Shown here piece after piece: positions 1-7,583 of a DNA stretch of 64,000 nt. Every line of letters begins with the position of its first letter. Position 1 is the first letter of the stretch. The position numbers and the translations under genes were made by a program. The DNA is from JBFIHF01 sp964411125 (GTDB lineage: Bacteria > Myxococcota_A > Bradymonadia > Bradymonadales > Bradymonadaceae), in the NCBI GenBank assembly GCA_964411125.1, contig CAYPJU010000007.1:62001-126000 (forward strand), given 5' to 3'. Under the pieces are notes generated by a model that did not search any database, was not told where the DNA came from, and saw only the letters and a list, made by a program, of their open reading frames with translations.

Positions 1-1229
1 CCTGCTGCGCCGATCGCATCGATGATCACGAGCTTGATCTCGTCGTTTCGCTCGAGCCCCAGAGCTCGCTCGAGGGACGGGAGCGCATCGGGCTTTCCGT
101 AGGCGCGCAGCCCCTCGGCCGCGGCCTTCCGGATGTCGTCGCGCTGCTCGAAGAGGCTCTTCTGGAGTGCCTTCGACGCTTTTGCGTCCCGCGTGAGGCC
201 CATCGTGCGGACCGCCAGCAATCGGTCGTCGAACTCGGTCGACCGATGCATCTCGATGAGCTCGTCGAGGAGCTTCGCGTCTTTCGACGCCGCGACCAGA
301 GCGTACGCCTGTTGTTTCGCCGCGGCGTTCTCGCCCTTCATCCACTTTTCGACGGCAGCTCGGGACGCCTTCCCTTCGTGGGCCACGACGAACGCCAGCA
401 CTTCGGCGGTCTCTTCGGGCTTAGGCTTGCCTTCGGCAATCTCGAGCAGGACCGGCACGCCCGACGCGTCCCCCATCTCGACGAGGCGGCGGGCGGCCTC
501 TTCGCGGATCGATGGCGACTTGTCCTTGGTGGCGACCAGGAGGAGTTTCGCCGCTTCGGGGTCGGGGTTGGGCAGCTTCGAGAATCCGAGGACCGTCTCC
601 AACGCGCTGCGGCGGACGCCGTCGTCCTTGGAGCCGAGCGCCTTCTTCAACGTGTCGAAGACGTCCGTTCTACGGGCGGATACCAGGGCTTCGCCAGCGT
701 CTTTGCGAAGCGCTTCGTCCTTCCCGACGAGCGCCGACTCGATGATTTCGAACAGCTCACCGCGTTGCTCGGCCAGGTATCGAAGCGTATCGGGGCGAAC
801 CCCGGCCTCCTTCGACTCGAGGAGCTTCTCGATGACGTCGTCTTCCATCGCGTCCGGGAGGGGCGCGATCGACATTCGGAGCGTGTCGTAGACGCGACCA
901 CGGGTCGCGAGCTCGGCGGCGAGCGCATCGTCGGCCTTCTTGTCGCCTGCGAGGACGAGCGCCACGTGCGCGCCCAACGAAACTTTCTTGTTTTCGTCGG
1001 AACGGAAGCCTTCGAGTTCCTTGCGGGTCTTCGAGTCGGCGACGGCCCCCTTCACGTAGAGGAGGGCCTGCTTGGCCTCGGAGTCGGAAGTTTCGGCGAT
1101 CTTCGCCGCGTAACCCTCGAGCTCTTCCTTCTGCTTCTTGGAGATTTTCGCGGACGCATCGCCCGCCGCTCCGGCGACAAACAAAATCGCCACCCCGAGG
1201 GTGGCGGCGTTCTTAAAGATGGGTCGCAT
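1..1229 (-). CDS. Secreted HEAT-repeat protein, C-terminus cut by window edge
   Basis: The reading frame is open from an ATG at 1229 to the left edge (409 codons, no stop), so the C-terminus is missing. Residues 1-27 look like a signal peptide: basic start, hydrophobic core LGVAILFVAGAAG, then SAK. The remainder is charged and alpha-helical, with repeated patterns such as DDGVRRSALETVLGF, SPSIREEAARRLVEMGD and DDIRKAAAEGLRAYGKP, typical of HEAT-like repeats of about 30 residues. These form solenoid scaffolds; no enzyme motif is visible. It starts 25 nt after the stop of the PHA-system gene on the same strand, so the two are probably co-transcribed. The partner is unknown. An envelope location follows from the predicted signal peptide and is inference. 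Confidence 0.8.
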   Translation of the reverse strand, partial: MRPIFKNAATLGVAILFVAGAAGDASAKISKKQKEELEGYAAKIAETSDSEAKQALLYVKGAVADSKTRKELEGFRSDENKKVSLGAHVALVLAGDKKADDALAAELATRGRVYDTLRMSIAPLPDAMEDDVIEKLLESKEAGVRPDTLRYLAEQRGELFEIIESALVGKDEALRKDAGEALVSARRTDVFDTLKKALGSKDDGVRRSALETVLGFSKLPNPDPEAAKLLLVATKDKSPSIREEAARRLVEMGDASGVPVLLEIAEGKPKPEETAEVLAFVVAHEGKASRAAVEKWMKGENAAAKQQAYALVAASKDAKLLDELIEMHRSTEFDDRLLAVRTMGLTRDAKASKALQKSLFEQRDDIRKAAAEGLRAYGKPDALPSLERALGLERNDEIKLVIIDAIGAA

Positions 1230-1254
1230 GACGCGCTCCGGAAATGTTCTGCTC

Positions 1255-1545
1255 TCAGGCGAAGTACTGCTCGATTCGCTCTTCGATCTTTTGCTGCACC
1301 TTCCCCTTGAGGGGCTTGGCGAACATGCTCAAGTTGACGTCGATTCCGACGTTGCTGTCGTCGACTTTGAAGTCGCCGGTGAAGCCTTTCCCTTCGACCT
1401 TCGCCTCCGTCCCCGCCGCATTCCACTTGATCGCTTTGACCAGATTCGGAAACTCCGACTGGATGTCTTCGACGACCTTGTCGATCTTCGACTTCGCCTC
1501 GTCGAGCCCCAGGCCGTGGGTTCGCTTCACACTGATATCGGCCAT
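1255..1545 (-). CDS. Polyhydroxyalkanoic acid system family protein (PHA_gran_rgn)
   Basis: A 96-residue cytoplasmic protein without signal or membrane segment. The N-terminal pattern 'ISVKRTHGLGLDEAKSKID' (H-x-L/G-L-xx-A) followed by a beta-rich middle (EGKGFTGDFKVDDSNVGIDV) and an amphipathic C-terminal helix matches the small PHA_gran_rgn family, which is named from polyhydroxyalkanoate granule loci although many members have no tested function. The ATG is preceded by AGGAGA at good spacing, which supports this start. A sigma70-like promoter lies about 90 nt upstream, and the HEAT-repeat gene follows after 25 nt. No PHA synthase or phasin is visible in the window, so a role in PHA storage cannot be argued from neighbours. 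Confidence 0.8.
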   Translation of the reverse strand: MADISVKRTHGLGLDEAKSKIDKVVEDIQSEFPNLVKAIKWNAAGTEAKVEGKGFTGDFKVDDSNVGIDVNLSMFAKPLKGKVQQKIEERIEQYFA

Positions 1546-1632
1546 CTCTTCTCCTATCTTTTCTGCCAGTCGTCGACGAAGTCGCTCGACCCCGCCGTCA
1601 TTCTTTCGGTTTCACCAAAACTCGGTGCCGCG

Positions 1633-1661
1633 AAACTACCAACGGGCACCCGGCAGGTCAA
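1633..1661 (-). promoter_or_regulatory. Candidate sigma70 promoter for the PHA-system/HEAT operon
   Basis: On the minus strand TTGACC (1661-1656) is separated by 17 nt from TAGTTT (1638-1633). The start codon of the downstream gene is at 1545. The same TTGAC(C/G)-17-TAGT.T pattern occurs ahead of the tRNA pair in this window. The 214-nt gap also holds a short GGAGGT/ACCTCC hairpin (1735-1751) just after the SCP2-like gene's stop, without a T-run. Confidence 0.42.
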
Positions 1662-1759
1662 CGCTTCCCTACGCACGCGGCGATGGCGACGGGAGGAGGA
1701 CGCATACGTTCGGACGCGTGGGTGTCGGTGAGCAGGAGGTCCGCAACCTCCGACCAGAA

Positions 1760-2371
1760 TCAGAGGTGGGACATGATCATGCCGCCGAGCGATGCGGCGG
1801 CACGGTAGTCCCCTCGGATGCTGAGCCCCTTCGCGGCATCGACCGGTTCGATGTCACCGGCGATGAGGGCTTCCAGCGTCTCCAGGTTCGTGGTGAACCC
1901 GAAGCGTCGAGCGTCGGGCTCGGCATCGTAGTCGTTGAGGACGGCGCTGAACGAGACCGGCTCCTCTCCCGCCTCGCCTTCCACGGTAATGTCGATGACG
2001 CAGTCGAACTTCTCGAAGTCGTCGTAGAAAGCCCGCGTGATTCGATACTTCGACGCGACCTCTTCGGCTCGTGCGTCGAGTCGCTGGGCGAGCGGCAGGA
2101 GGTGGCGGCGTACCGTCGGCCAGAACTTCGCCCAACCGATGAGCGTCACCATCGGGAAGTCGACCATCTCGTCGTCTTCGACCTCGATCCCGTCCTCGCT
2201 GAACTCCAGCGAGTACACCTCGTCGGTGTCCTGAAACTTGAAGCAGAGGATCAGGGGGAGGTCTGAAACTTCGGAAAATTCCACACGAGGATCGTCGTAT
2301 GCCTTGGGCACCCACCGGGTGAAGAACTCCTCGAGCGTCACGCCGTCGGCGAGGGCTTCCTCGTAATTCAT
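1760..2371 (-). CDS. SCP2 sterol-binding-like domain protein
   Basis: A 203-residue cytoplasmic protein. The second half reads like an SCP2 lipid-binding fold: a beta-rich stretch (DCVIDITVEGEAGEEPVSFS), then TNLETLEALIAGDIEPVDA and a terminal 'LSIRGDYRAAASLGGMI', the usual SCP2 order of 'threshold helix, amphipathic loop, G-D-x-x-A helix'. The first half is acidic and not recognised. SCP2 proteins bind or transfer hydrophobic ligands, but no ligand can be deduced here. It starts 21 nt after the mini membrane protein and is probably the last gene of the PilZ-dapF transcript. Confidence 0.6.
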   Translation of the reverse strand: MNYEEALADGVTLEEFFTRWVPKAYDDPRVEFSEVSDLPLILCFKFQDTDEVYSLEFSEDGIEVEDDEMVDFPMVTLIGWAKFWPTVRRHLLPLAQRLDARAEEVASKYRITRAFYDDFEKFDCVIDITVEGEAGEEPVSFSAVLNDYDAEPDARRFGFTTNLETLEALIAGDIEPVDAAKGLSIRGDYRAAASLGGMIMSHL

Positions 2372-2392
2372 CTGAACCTCTGAACCTATTCT

Positions 2393-2548
2393 TTAACGGC
2401 TGCGCTGCAGATTGACCGTGAGCCATAGGAGCAGGCACGGGATCGTCGCCAGAAACAAATTGCCGGCCATCACGATTCGGCCGTCGCATCCAGTCCCGAA
2501 TGCGAACATCACCAGTGCTGCTGCCAGTACGAACTGCGCTTTCGACAT
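2393..2548 (-). CDS. Mini membrane protein (51 aa), unknown
   Basis: The frame is open further upstream, but the ATG at 2548 is preceded by AAGGAGGTCGTG, a near-perfect ribosome binding site, and gives a compact 51-residue protein. It has two hydrophobic stretches (about residues 5-20 and 27-46) linked by GTGCDGR and ends in the basic QRSR. The cysteine is not in a convincing lipobox (FGTGC). It sits 49 nt downstream of dapF and 21 nt upstream of the SCP2-like gene on the same strand. No family recognised. It is a gene because of the Shine-Dalgarno and the coherent two-helix composition. Confidence 0.55.
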   Translation of the reverse strand: MSKAQFVLAAALVMFAFGTGCDGRIVMAGNLFLATIPCLLLWLTVNLQRSR

Positions 2549-2597
2549 CACGACCTCCTTGTCGTTCGCCGCGTGCGCCCACGCGACAGTACTTCTC

Positions 2598-3401
2598 TTA
2601 CACCCGTCTAGCGGCCGACCACCGGTCACTCAAGGTGCCGCGGTAGACCCGCTCGACTCCCCCGCGCATCCATACGCGGCCTTGCTCCCCTTTTCGTATC
2701 ACGAGATCCCCGCCCGGCAAACCGACGACCGTGCCGTCTTCGGACGATTTTTTCTCTCGCCAGGCGGCGAAAGCGACGGCGCACGCGCCCGTTCCGCAAG
2801 CGAGCGTCCGTCCGACGCCGCGTTCGTAAACGACGACGTCGAGGCGGCCATCCGGGGAGACCTCGACGAACTCGACGTTCACCCCTTCGGAGAAGGGCGA
2901 ACCGGGCGCGTTGAGCGCGGCCCCGATGCGGTCGACGACCTCGATCGGAGGGAGTTCGAAGATGACGGCATGGGGGTTTCCGACGTCGACGTGGGCGAAA
3001 CTCCATGTCCGCCCTTCCCCGTTCCAATCGACCGTCCCTCGGTGCACGACGCTTCCCATGTCGACGTCGACGTCGAAGGGTTCCGCGGAATCCACGATGC
3101 ATCGCCTCGGCCCGGCGTCGGTCTGCACGACGAGCTCTCGCGGCGCTCCGATGGTCTCGACGAGATGACGGGCGACGATTCGCACGCCGTTGCCGCACAT
3201 CTGGGGGCGGCTCCCGTCTCGGTTGATGACGATCATTCTGGGCTCGGAACTGACGACGAGGATGCCGTCGGCGCCGATACCCTTGTTCCGGTCGCAGATG
3301 CTCGGCGCGAGCGCGACCCAGTCGGCGAGGCGGCGCTCGGATTCGTCCACGACGACGAAATCGTTTCCGGTCCCGTGGTACTTCACGAACTCGACAGCCA
3401 C
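2598..3401 (-). CDS. dapF: Diaminopimelate epimerase
   Basis: Converts LL- to meso-diaminopimelate in the lysine and peptidoglycan precursor pathway, in the cytosol. Family motifs are present in order: KYHGTGNDFVVVD at the N-terminus, a GIGADGIL segment, MCGNGVR holding the first catalytic cysteine (about C69), NPHAV, and ERGVGRTLACGTGA holding the second (about C202). Length is 267 residues, close to the usual 270-280. I chose the GTG at 3401 because GAGGAG lies 7 nt upstream and the product then begins AVEFVKYHG as in other DapF proteins. A GTG at 3416 overlapping the PilZ stop would add five residues. It follows the PilZ gene directly, so the two are coupled. Confidence 0.95.
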   Translation of the reverse strand: MAVEFVKYHGTGNDFVVVDESERRLADWVALAPSICDRNKGIGADGILVVSSEPRMIVINRDGSRPQMCGNGVRIVARHLVETIGAPRELVVQTDAGPRRCIVDSAEPFDVDVDMGSVVHRGTVDWNGEGRTWSFAHVDVGNPHAVIFELPPIEVVDRIGAALNAPGSPFSEGVNVEFVEVSPDGRLDVVVYERGVGRTLACGTGACAVAFAAWREKKSSEDGTVVGLPGGDLVIRKGEQGRVWMRGGVERVYRGTLSDRWSAARRV

Positions 3402-3412
3402 CTCGTCACTCC

Positions 3413-3796
3413 TCACATCACGATTTCACAGAGCCGTTCCCAGGTCTCTTCATCGGTTTGCGTAAACTCGTACGCCATCCCGGGCGGCGTCTCTTCGTTC
3501 GCGACCTCCCCTTCCTCCACGCGCACGACGCGCGCCTGGATCCGGACCCACTGCGCGTCGGCGGGGGTCCGAAAGATGAGGGTGTGTTCGTCGCCGATGT
3601 CGAACAAGAACTGAGACGCGACGAACATTCCCGTCGGGCTGAGGTTCACGCAATCGAGCGGAATCTCCCAGCCGTCGTGATCTTGAACGATGATCTCCGC
3701 GTCGACATCGGCACGCCCGTACCGTCGAAAGCCGGTGAACGAAGGTTGGGCGACGGGTGCTCGACGGATGGACGATTTCTTGTCGTCTTGGGACAT
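3413..3796 (-). CDS. PilZ-domain protein, probable c-di-GMP effector
   Basis: A 127-residue soluble protein with one PilZ domain. The two-part c-di-GMP site is visible: an R-x-x-x-R cluster in FRRYGRADVDAEI (about residues 24-35) and N-x-S-x-x-G in NLSPTGMFV (about 52-60), separated by the expected beta-strand stretch. No output domain is attached, so it is of the stand-alone adaptor type. The start has an excellent AGGAGGTGGC ribosome binding site. It is the first gene of a minus-strand group with dapF, a mini membrane protein and an SCP2-like gene, which gives no hint about the regulated process. Confidence 0.88.
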   Translation of the reverse strand: MSQDDKKSSIRRAPVAQPSFTGFRRYGRADVDAEIIVQDHDGWEIPLDCVNLSPTGMFVASQFLFDIGDEHTLIFRTPADAQWVRIQARVVRVEEGEVANEETPPGMAYEFTQTDEETWERLCEIVM

Positions 3797-3896
3797 GCCA
3801 CCTCCTGTGACCGTTCCGCCGCGTCGTTGCTACGCGGCGTGCCTTCCTGGCGTTGCTTTTTTCGACCGATTTTCGAGGAGGCGCAGGCAAAAAAAT

Positions 3897-3947
3897 GAGT
3901 CAGGGGGCACATCCTTGTGCCAATGCCATCCATGGCGACCCTGACTC
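3897..3947. repeat. Three-stem palindromic element (REP-like or small RNA)
   Basis: In 51 nt, an outer stem GAGTCAGGG (3897-3905) pairs with CCCTGACTC (3939-3947). It encloses GGCAC-atcctt-GTGCC (3906-3921) and GCCA-tcca-TGGC (3925-3936), giving a perfect-stem three-way junction. It lies in a 337-nt stretch (3797-4133) with no credible gene, between the acyl-CoA synthetase and the PilZ gene. The compact cruciform is reminiscent of REP-type palindromes or a structured RNA. No T-run follows on either strand, so a simple terminator is unlikely. Confidence 0.55.
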
Positions 3948-3975
3948 GGTTCCGTACTGCGCCCTCGTGCAGTCG

Positions 3976-4013
3976 GTAGGTGGGGTGGTGGTGGTCCACC
4001 GTGCTCCACCTAC
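3976..4013. repeat. Second inverted repeat in the same gap
   Basis: GTAGGTGG (3976-3983) pairs with CCACCTAC (4006-4013). Between them GGTGG/CCACC tracts allow a second inner pairing. It lies 29 nt from the three-stem element and may be part of the same structured unit. The rest of 3797-4133 shows only the PilZ ribosome binding site and an A-rich tract at 3889-3895. Confidence 0.4.
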
Positions 4014-4133
4014 ACCCACCGTACATGCAGGTAGGGCTGGGTCAAAAAGATTTCCCGACGATTTTGCCAAGAATCCACTCGAGGTTTCCTCCGCGGATCG
4101 ATCGGCCTCGCGCCTAGCGGAGATGCGGGGATC

Positions 4134-5975
4134 TCAGGGATCGTACAAAGCGTCGAGCAGCGCGCGCCGGGTCTCGGCCACGACGCTGCGACGAATCTTT
4201 CCGGTCGCGGTGACCTCCCCCGCTTCCTCGGTGAAATCGTCCTGCACGACCTCCCAACGACGCACCTCGGTGAACCCGGGGTTACGAGCGTTCAGGTCTC
4301 GGATGGCGGCACCGAGCTCCTCCCGAAACTCGACGGACTCCGCCGGGTCGTCGATGTCGTGCATCTTCCCCCAATCGCGCAGCACCCCCTGGTCGAGACT
4401 CAGGAGCGCCACGAGATAGGGGCGGTCGTCTCCGAAGACGACCGCGCGCGACACGAACGCGATACTCTGAAGCGCTGCTTCCAGCGGTGCGGGGGCGATG
4501 TTCTTGCCGCCCGCAGTGACGAGGATCTCTTTCTTTCGCCCCGTGATGAAGAGAAACCCGTCGCGGTCGAAGCGTCCCAGGTCTCCCGTTGCGAACCAAC
4601 CATCGGCCCTCGTCGCGGACTCGAGCGATCCGTCCCTCTTCCAGTAGCCAGCGGTGACGGTGGGGGCGCGGACGAGGATCTCGCCGTCCTCGTCGATCGT
4701 CATCGTCACCCCCGGCAGCGGCCTGCCGACGGACCCGAAACGAAAATCGTCCGGGAGGTTGACGGTGCAGACGGCGGAGGTCTCCGTCAGCCCATACCCC
4801 TCGAGAACGTCGAGCCCGAACGCCGCGAAGAGTTCGGCGGTGTCGGGGGACAACGAGGCTCCGCCCGAGATCGCGAAACGAACGTTTCCACCGAACATCG
4901 CCTGGACGCGACCCGGCGTCAGTTCGTCGAGGAGCTTTCGCCGAGCCCGGTCGAAGGCCGTCGGGGCGCGACCGTCTCGCGCCCGCTCCGCGCGTCGCCC
5001 CACCTCCTCGGCGGCCTTGAAGATCCGGGAGCGCATCGAACTGCGCCCGGCGTCGGCCTCGAGCTTCGATCGAATCTGCTCGAAGATCTGCGGAACGCCC
5101 GCGAAGAAGGTCGGGCGGCAGGCGCGCATCTCGGCGACGAGATTGCCGAGGTCCTCGGAGACGACGGTCTCGAACCCGTAACCGATCCCGGCGAGGCTCA
5201 GGACGCGGGCGAAGATGTGCGCCAGCGGGAGGAACATGTAGTGGACGTCGTCCGCGCGCAGAAGGTCGAGGCGAGTCAACGTGTCGACCTGAGCGACGAG
5301 GTTTGCGTGCGTGAGCGCGACGCCGCGAGGCTCTCCGGTCGTCCCGGACGTGTAGACGATCGTCGCGAGGTCGGTGGGCTCGACCTCACGCCGGCGATGC
5401 GCCACGAGGAGCGCGTCGGTGGTGAGCGCGCGCCGCCCCGCGGCGGCGACGTCTTCCAGCGAGACGTTCCACGGGTCTACGTCGTCGAGGACGTCCTCGA
5501 TCCGGACGTCGATGCGGCCCTTGTGGTCCGGGCGGCGTCCCGCTCGCTGTGCGTCGATCCACGCGACGTGCTGCAGCGCGTCGAGGCTTGCGGCGCCCTC
5601 GACGATCTTGTCGAGCTGGGAAGGGTCCCCGGCGATCGCGACACGGGCGCCGCTGTCCTGGAGAATCTGGTGGGTGAGGTCGGCGGAGAGCGAGGGGTAG
5701 ACGGGAACCGTGACGGCACCTGCCATCATGATGGCGACGTCACAGATGAGCCATTCGGCGCGTGTTTCGGAGAGGAGCGCGACGCGGTCGCCCGGTTCGA
5801 CACCGAGGGTGACGAGGCCGGCAGCGACGCGTTCGGAAGCGTGAAACCACTCACGCCATGTGAGGGCCTGCCACTCTTCTTCGACGACGCGGCGCAAGGC
5901 GGGCCTCGCGCTCGACTCGTTGACTCGGTTTTCGAAGAGCTCGAGGATTGTGGCGGCAGTGCCGCCCGCCTTCAT
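4134..5975 (-). CDS. Long-chain fatty acid-CoA ligase (AMP-forming)
   Basis: Activates long-chain fatty acids with ATP and CoA through an acyl-adenylate. The 613-residue protein has the ANL-superfamily signatures in order: the P-loop IVYTSGTTGEPRGV (about 206-219), EGYGLTETSA, ATGDLGRFDRDGFLFITGRKK (hinge region) and a C-terminal TATGKIRRS holding the catalytic lysine. Length and the long insert between adenylation motifs fit the FadD15-like group of about 600 residues rather than the shorter E. coli FadD. No signal peptide or clear transmembrane segment. Its ATG overlaps the stop of the upstream collagen-like membrane protein gene by four bases (ATGA), so the two are translated together. Chain-length preference cannot be read from sequence. 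Confidence 0.92.
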   Translation of the reverse strand: MKAGGTAATILELFENRVNESSARPALRRVVEEEWQALTWREWFHASERVAAGLVTLGVEPGDRVALLSETRAEWLICDVAIMMAGAVTVPVYPSLSADLTHQILQDSGARVAIAGDPSQLDKIVEGAASLDALQHVAWIDAQRAGRRPDHKGRIDVRIEDVLDDVDPWNVSLEDVAAAGRRALTTDALLVAHRRREVEPTDLATIVYTSGTTGEPRGVALTHANLVAQVDTLTRLDLLRADDVHYMFLPLAHIFARVLSLAGIGYGFETVVSEDLGNLVAEMRACRPTFFAGVPQIFEQIRSKLEADAGRSSMRSRIFKAAEEVGRRAERARDGRAPTAFDRARRKLLDELTPGRVQAMFGGNVRFAISGGASLSPDTAELFAAFGLDVLEGYGLTETSAVCTVNLPDDFRFGSVGRPLPGVTMTIDEDGEILVRAPTVTAGYWKRDGSLESATRADGWFATGDLGRFDRDGFLFITGRKKEILVTAGGKNIAPAPLEAALQSIAFVSRAVVFGDDRPYLVALLSLDQGVLRDWGKMHDIDDPAESVEFREELGAAIRDLNARNPGFTEVRRWEVVQDDFTEEAGEVTATGKIRRSVVAETRRALLDALYDP

Positions 5976-7279
5976 TCGGCGGGCGCCTCGTCGCCCTCGG
6001 CTTCTTCTTCAGCCGCGGCGGGTGCTGCCTGCTCGGTCCCTTCGACCTTCGTCGCGTCGACGGAGGGTTCGACTTCGACCTCGCCGCTGGCGGCTCGCTC
6101 GAGGCTCTCGAGGAGGCTCGGAGCGTACTTCTTCATCTTGTCGGTCTGGTATTTGATGTTCTTCACGCGGTTCGTGTAACGCGTGAGAGCATTCTGACCG
6201 CCCGCTTTGAGGATCTGGGCCTTGTCGAGCAGGATGAGATTCTTGGGCTCGGAGAAGGCGAGCTTTCCGGAGCTCAGGTACTCGATCTCGTATTTCTTCT
6301 CGTCTTCCTTGAAGTCACGCACGCCGACGAGGGTCGCTCGCTTGGGCTGGTAGTCCTCGCTGTCGGCGTTCTTCATGACGTCCTGGACGTCGTAGACGAC
6401 GCCGAACGCCTTGTTGTTTTTGACCGCTTCTTCGCCGTTGAGAATCTGCGTGATCTCTTCCTTGTCGACCTTGGCGGTCATGCGCTGATGGTCCTGCAGC
6501 ATCGTCTTGAGCATCGCCGAGTCGGCGGCGTACTGCGCGACACTGTCGGTCAGCCCCCCGGAGAGCGGGACGCGAACCGACGCGAGAATTCCGCCGGGGA
6601 TCGCAAACTCGGCTTTGCCGAGCTTCTCGGCGAGCTCCAGGTTCGGCGCGGTGTAGCTCATCTCCATGATCTCGTCGGAGATGTCGATGAACTCCTGGAC
6701 CTTCGGCTTGACGGCGGTGGTGAGCTTTTGCGCGTCCTCTTCCTGCATCGAGAGCAGCTGGTTCGCGTTGACGCTCGACATCGTCGCCCACATCAGCGCG
6801 ATGCCGACGATGAACGTCACGGTCGCGAGCCCGATCGCGGACTTGGAAAACGCGCTCCCCTGGTCCATCTCGGCGGCGCCCGACACGTTCGTGATGTCGA
6901 ACGAACCGCTGTTCGCCATGATCGGCTCGGGCCGCGCCTTCTTCGGTTTCGGCTTCGGCGCTGCGGCCGAGGGCGGACCGGCGGACGCGGCCGGGGGACC
7001 AGAGGCAGCGGGAGGGCCCGAAGCCACGGGGGGACCCGACGCAGCGGGTGGGCCCGACGCTCCGGGGGGGCCCGATGCGGCGGGGGGACCTGCCGATGCC
7101 GGGGGTCCCGACGCAGCGGGCGGCCCGGCCGACGGCGGAGCCGCAGATCCGGGAGGACCACTCGCACCCGGGGGGCCAGCGGGGTTAGCCCCTCCCGGAG
7201 GACCACTCGCGGGACCACCCGGTTTGGTGAGTCCCAAACGCGCCTTCAAATCCGACAGATCAGGCTTCTTATCAGCCAA
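5972..7279 (-). CDS. Collagen-like GPP-repeat single-pass membrane protein
   Basis: A 435-residue protein of unusual build. Residues 1-18 are polar (KKPDLSDLKARLGLTK). Residues 19-105 are almost only G, P, A and S, with about ten GPP units in the pattern ASGPPA. A basic linker (KPKPKKARPEP, about 108-119) precedes a transmembrane helix (about 146-166). Then comes a roughly 250-residue alpha-helical region (EEDAQKLTTAVKPKVQEFID... DKEEITQILNGEEAVKNN), and the C-terminus is acidic and Ala/Glu-rich. The start is TTG with GGAGG 6 nt upstream. With this topology the GPP tract would be cytoplasmic and the helical domain outside, an inference. It is the first gene of a pair with the acyl-CoA synthetase. 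No known family is recognised. Confidence 0.82.
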   Translation of the reverse strand: MADKKPDLSDLKARLGLTKPGGPASGPPGGANPAGPPGASGPPGSAAPPSAGPPAASGPPASAGPPAASGPPGASGPPAASGPPVASGPPAASGPPAASAGPPSAAAPKPKPKKARPEPIMANSGSFDITNVSGAAEMDQGSAFSKSAIGLATVTFIVGIALMWATMSSVNANQLLSMQEEDAQKLTTAVKPKVQEFIDISDEIMEMSYTAPNLELAEKLGKAEFAIPGGILASVRVPLSGGLTDSVAQYAADSAMLKTMLQDHQRMTAKVDKEEITQILNGEEAVKNNKAFGVVYDVQDVMKNADSEDYQPKRATLVGVRDFKEDEKKYEIEYLSSGKLAFSEPKNLILLDKAQILKAGGQNALTRYTNRVKNIKYQTDKMKKYAPSLLESLERAASGEVEVEPSVDATKVEGTEQAAPAAAEEEAEGDEAPAE

Positions 7280-7583
7280 GAGGAACCTCCGTCTCTCTCA
7301 TGGGCCGCGCAACTTGCTCCCCTGTCTCCGTCCCGTTCGGACCTTCGTTCGGAAGGCCCCGCTCTATCGGAACACTCGACACGGGCGAGGGGCGGCGCGG
7401 TTCGGTCAAACTACCCCGTGCTTCTCGGACGCGTCAAGACGACGTCTGCTGCCTCGCGCCCCATTTCCAGCGCGACTTCCCCCTCGACCGCGACCCGCAC
7501 CGTGCCACCGCGCACGCTTGCATTTAAAGGCCTCATTGCTAATGTTGCCGCGATTTTTGGCCGATTTCTCAGCGTTGGATGCC
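7280..7583. other. Divergent intergenic region
   Basis: A 304-nt gap between the minus-strand collagen-like gene and the plus-strand CARDB lipoprotein gene. Visible are the GGAGG ribosome binding site of the minus gene and a weak promoter candidate for the plus gene at 7518-7545. Short open frames here have no ribosome binding site or recognisable composition. Nothing else is seen. Confidence 0.5.
7518..7545 (+). promoter_or_regulatory. Weak promoter candidate for the CARDB/PPC lipoprotein
   Basis: TTGCAT (7518-7523), a 16-nt spacer and TAATGT (7540-7545). Transcription would begin just past an in-frame ATG at 7542, which favours the ATG at 7584 as the true start. The match is weak and the A/T-rich stretch (CATTTAAAGG) is the main support. 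Confidence 0.28.

Noticed and set aside
3646..4026. Minus-strand open frame across the three-stem element
   Set aside because: It overlaps the PilZ gene in another frame and the palindrome, with no ribosome binding site.
5972..7279. True collagen or S-layer protein
   Set aside because: The GPP run is short, has no strict G-x-y register and is on the predicted cytoplasmic side, so only 'collagen-like' is justified.
7300..7527. Open frame of 75 codons in the divergent gap
   Set aside because: No ribosome binding site, no hydrophobic or domain pattern; codon composition is like the noncoding surroundings.
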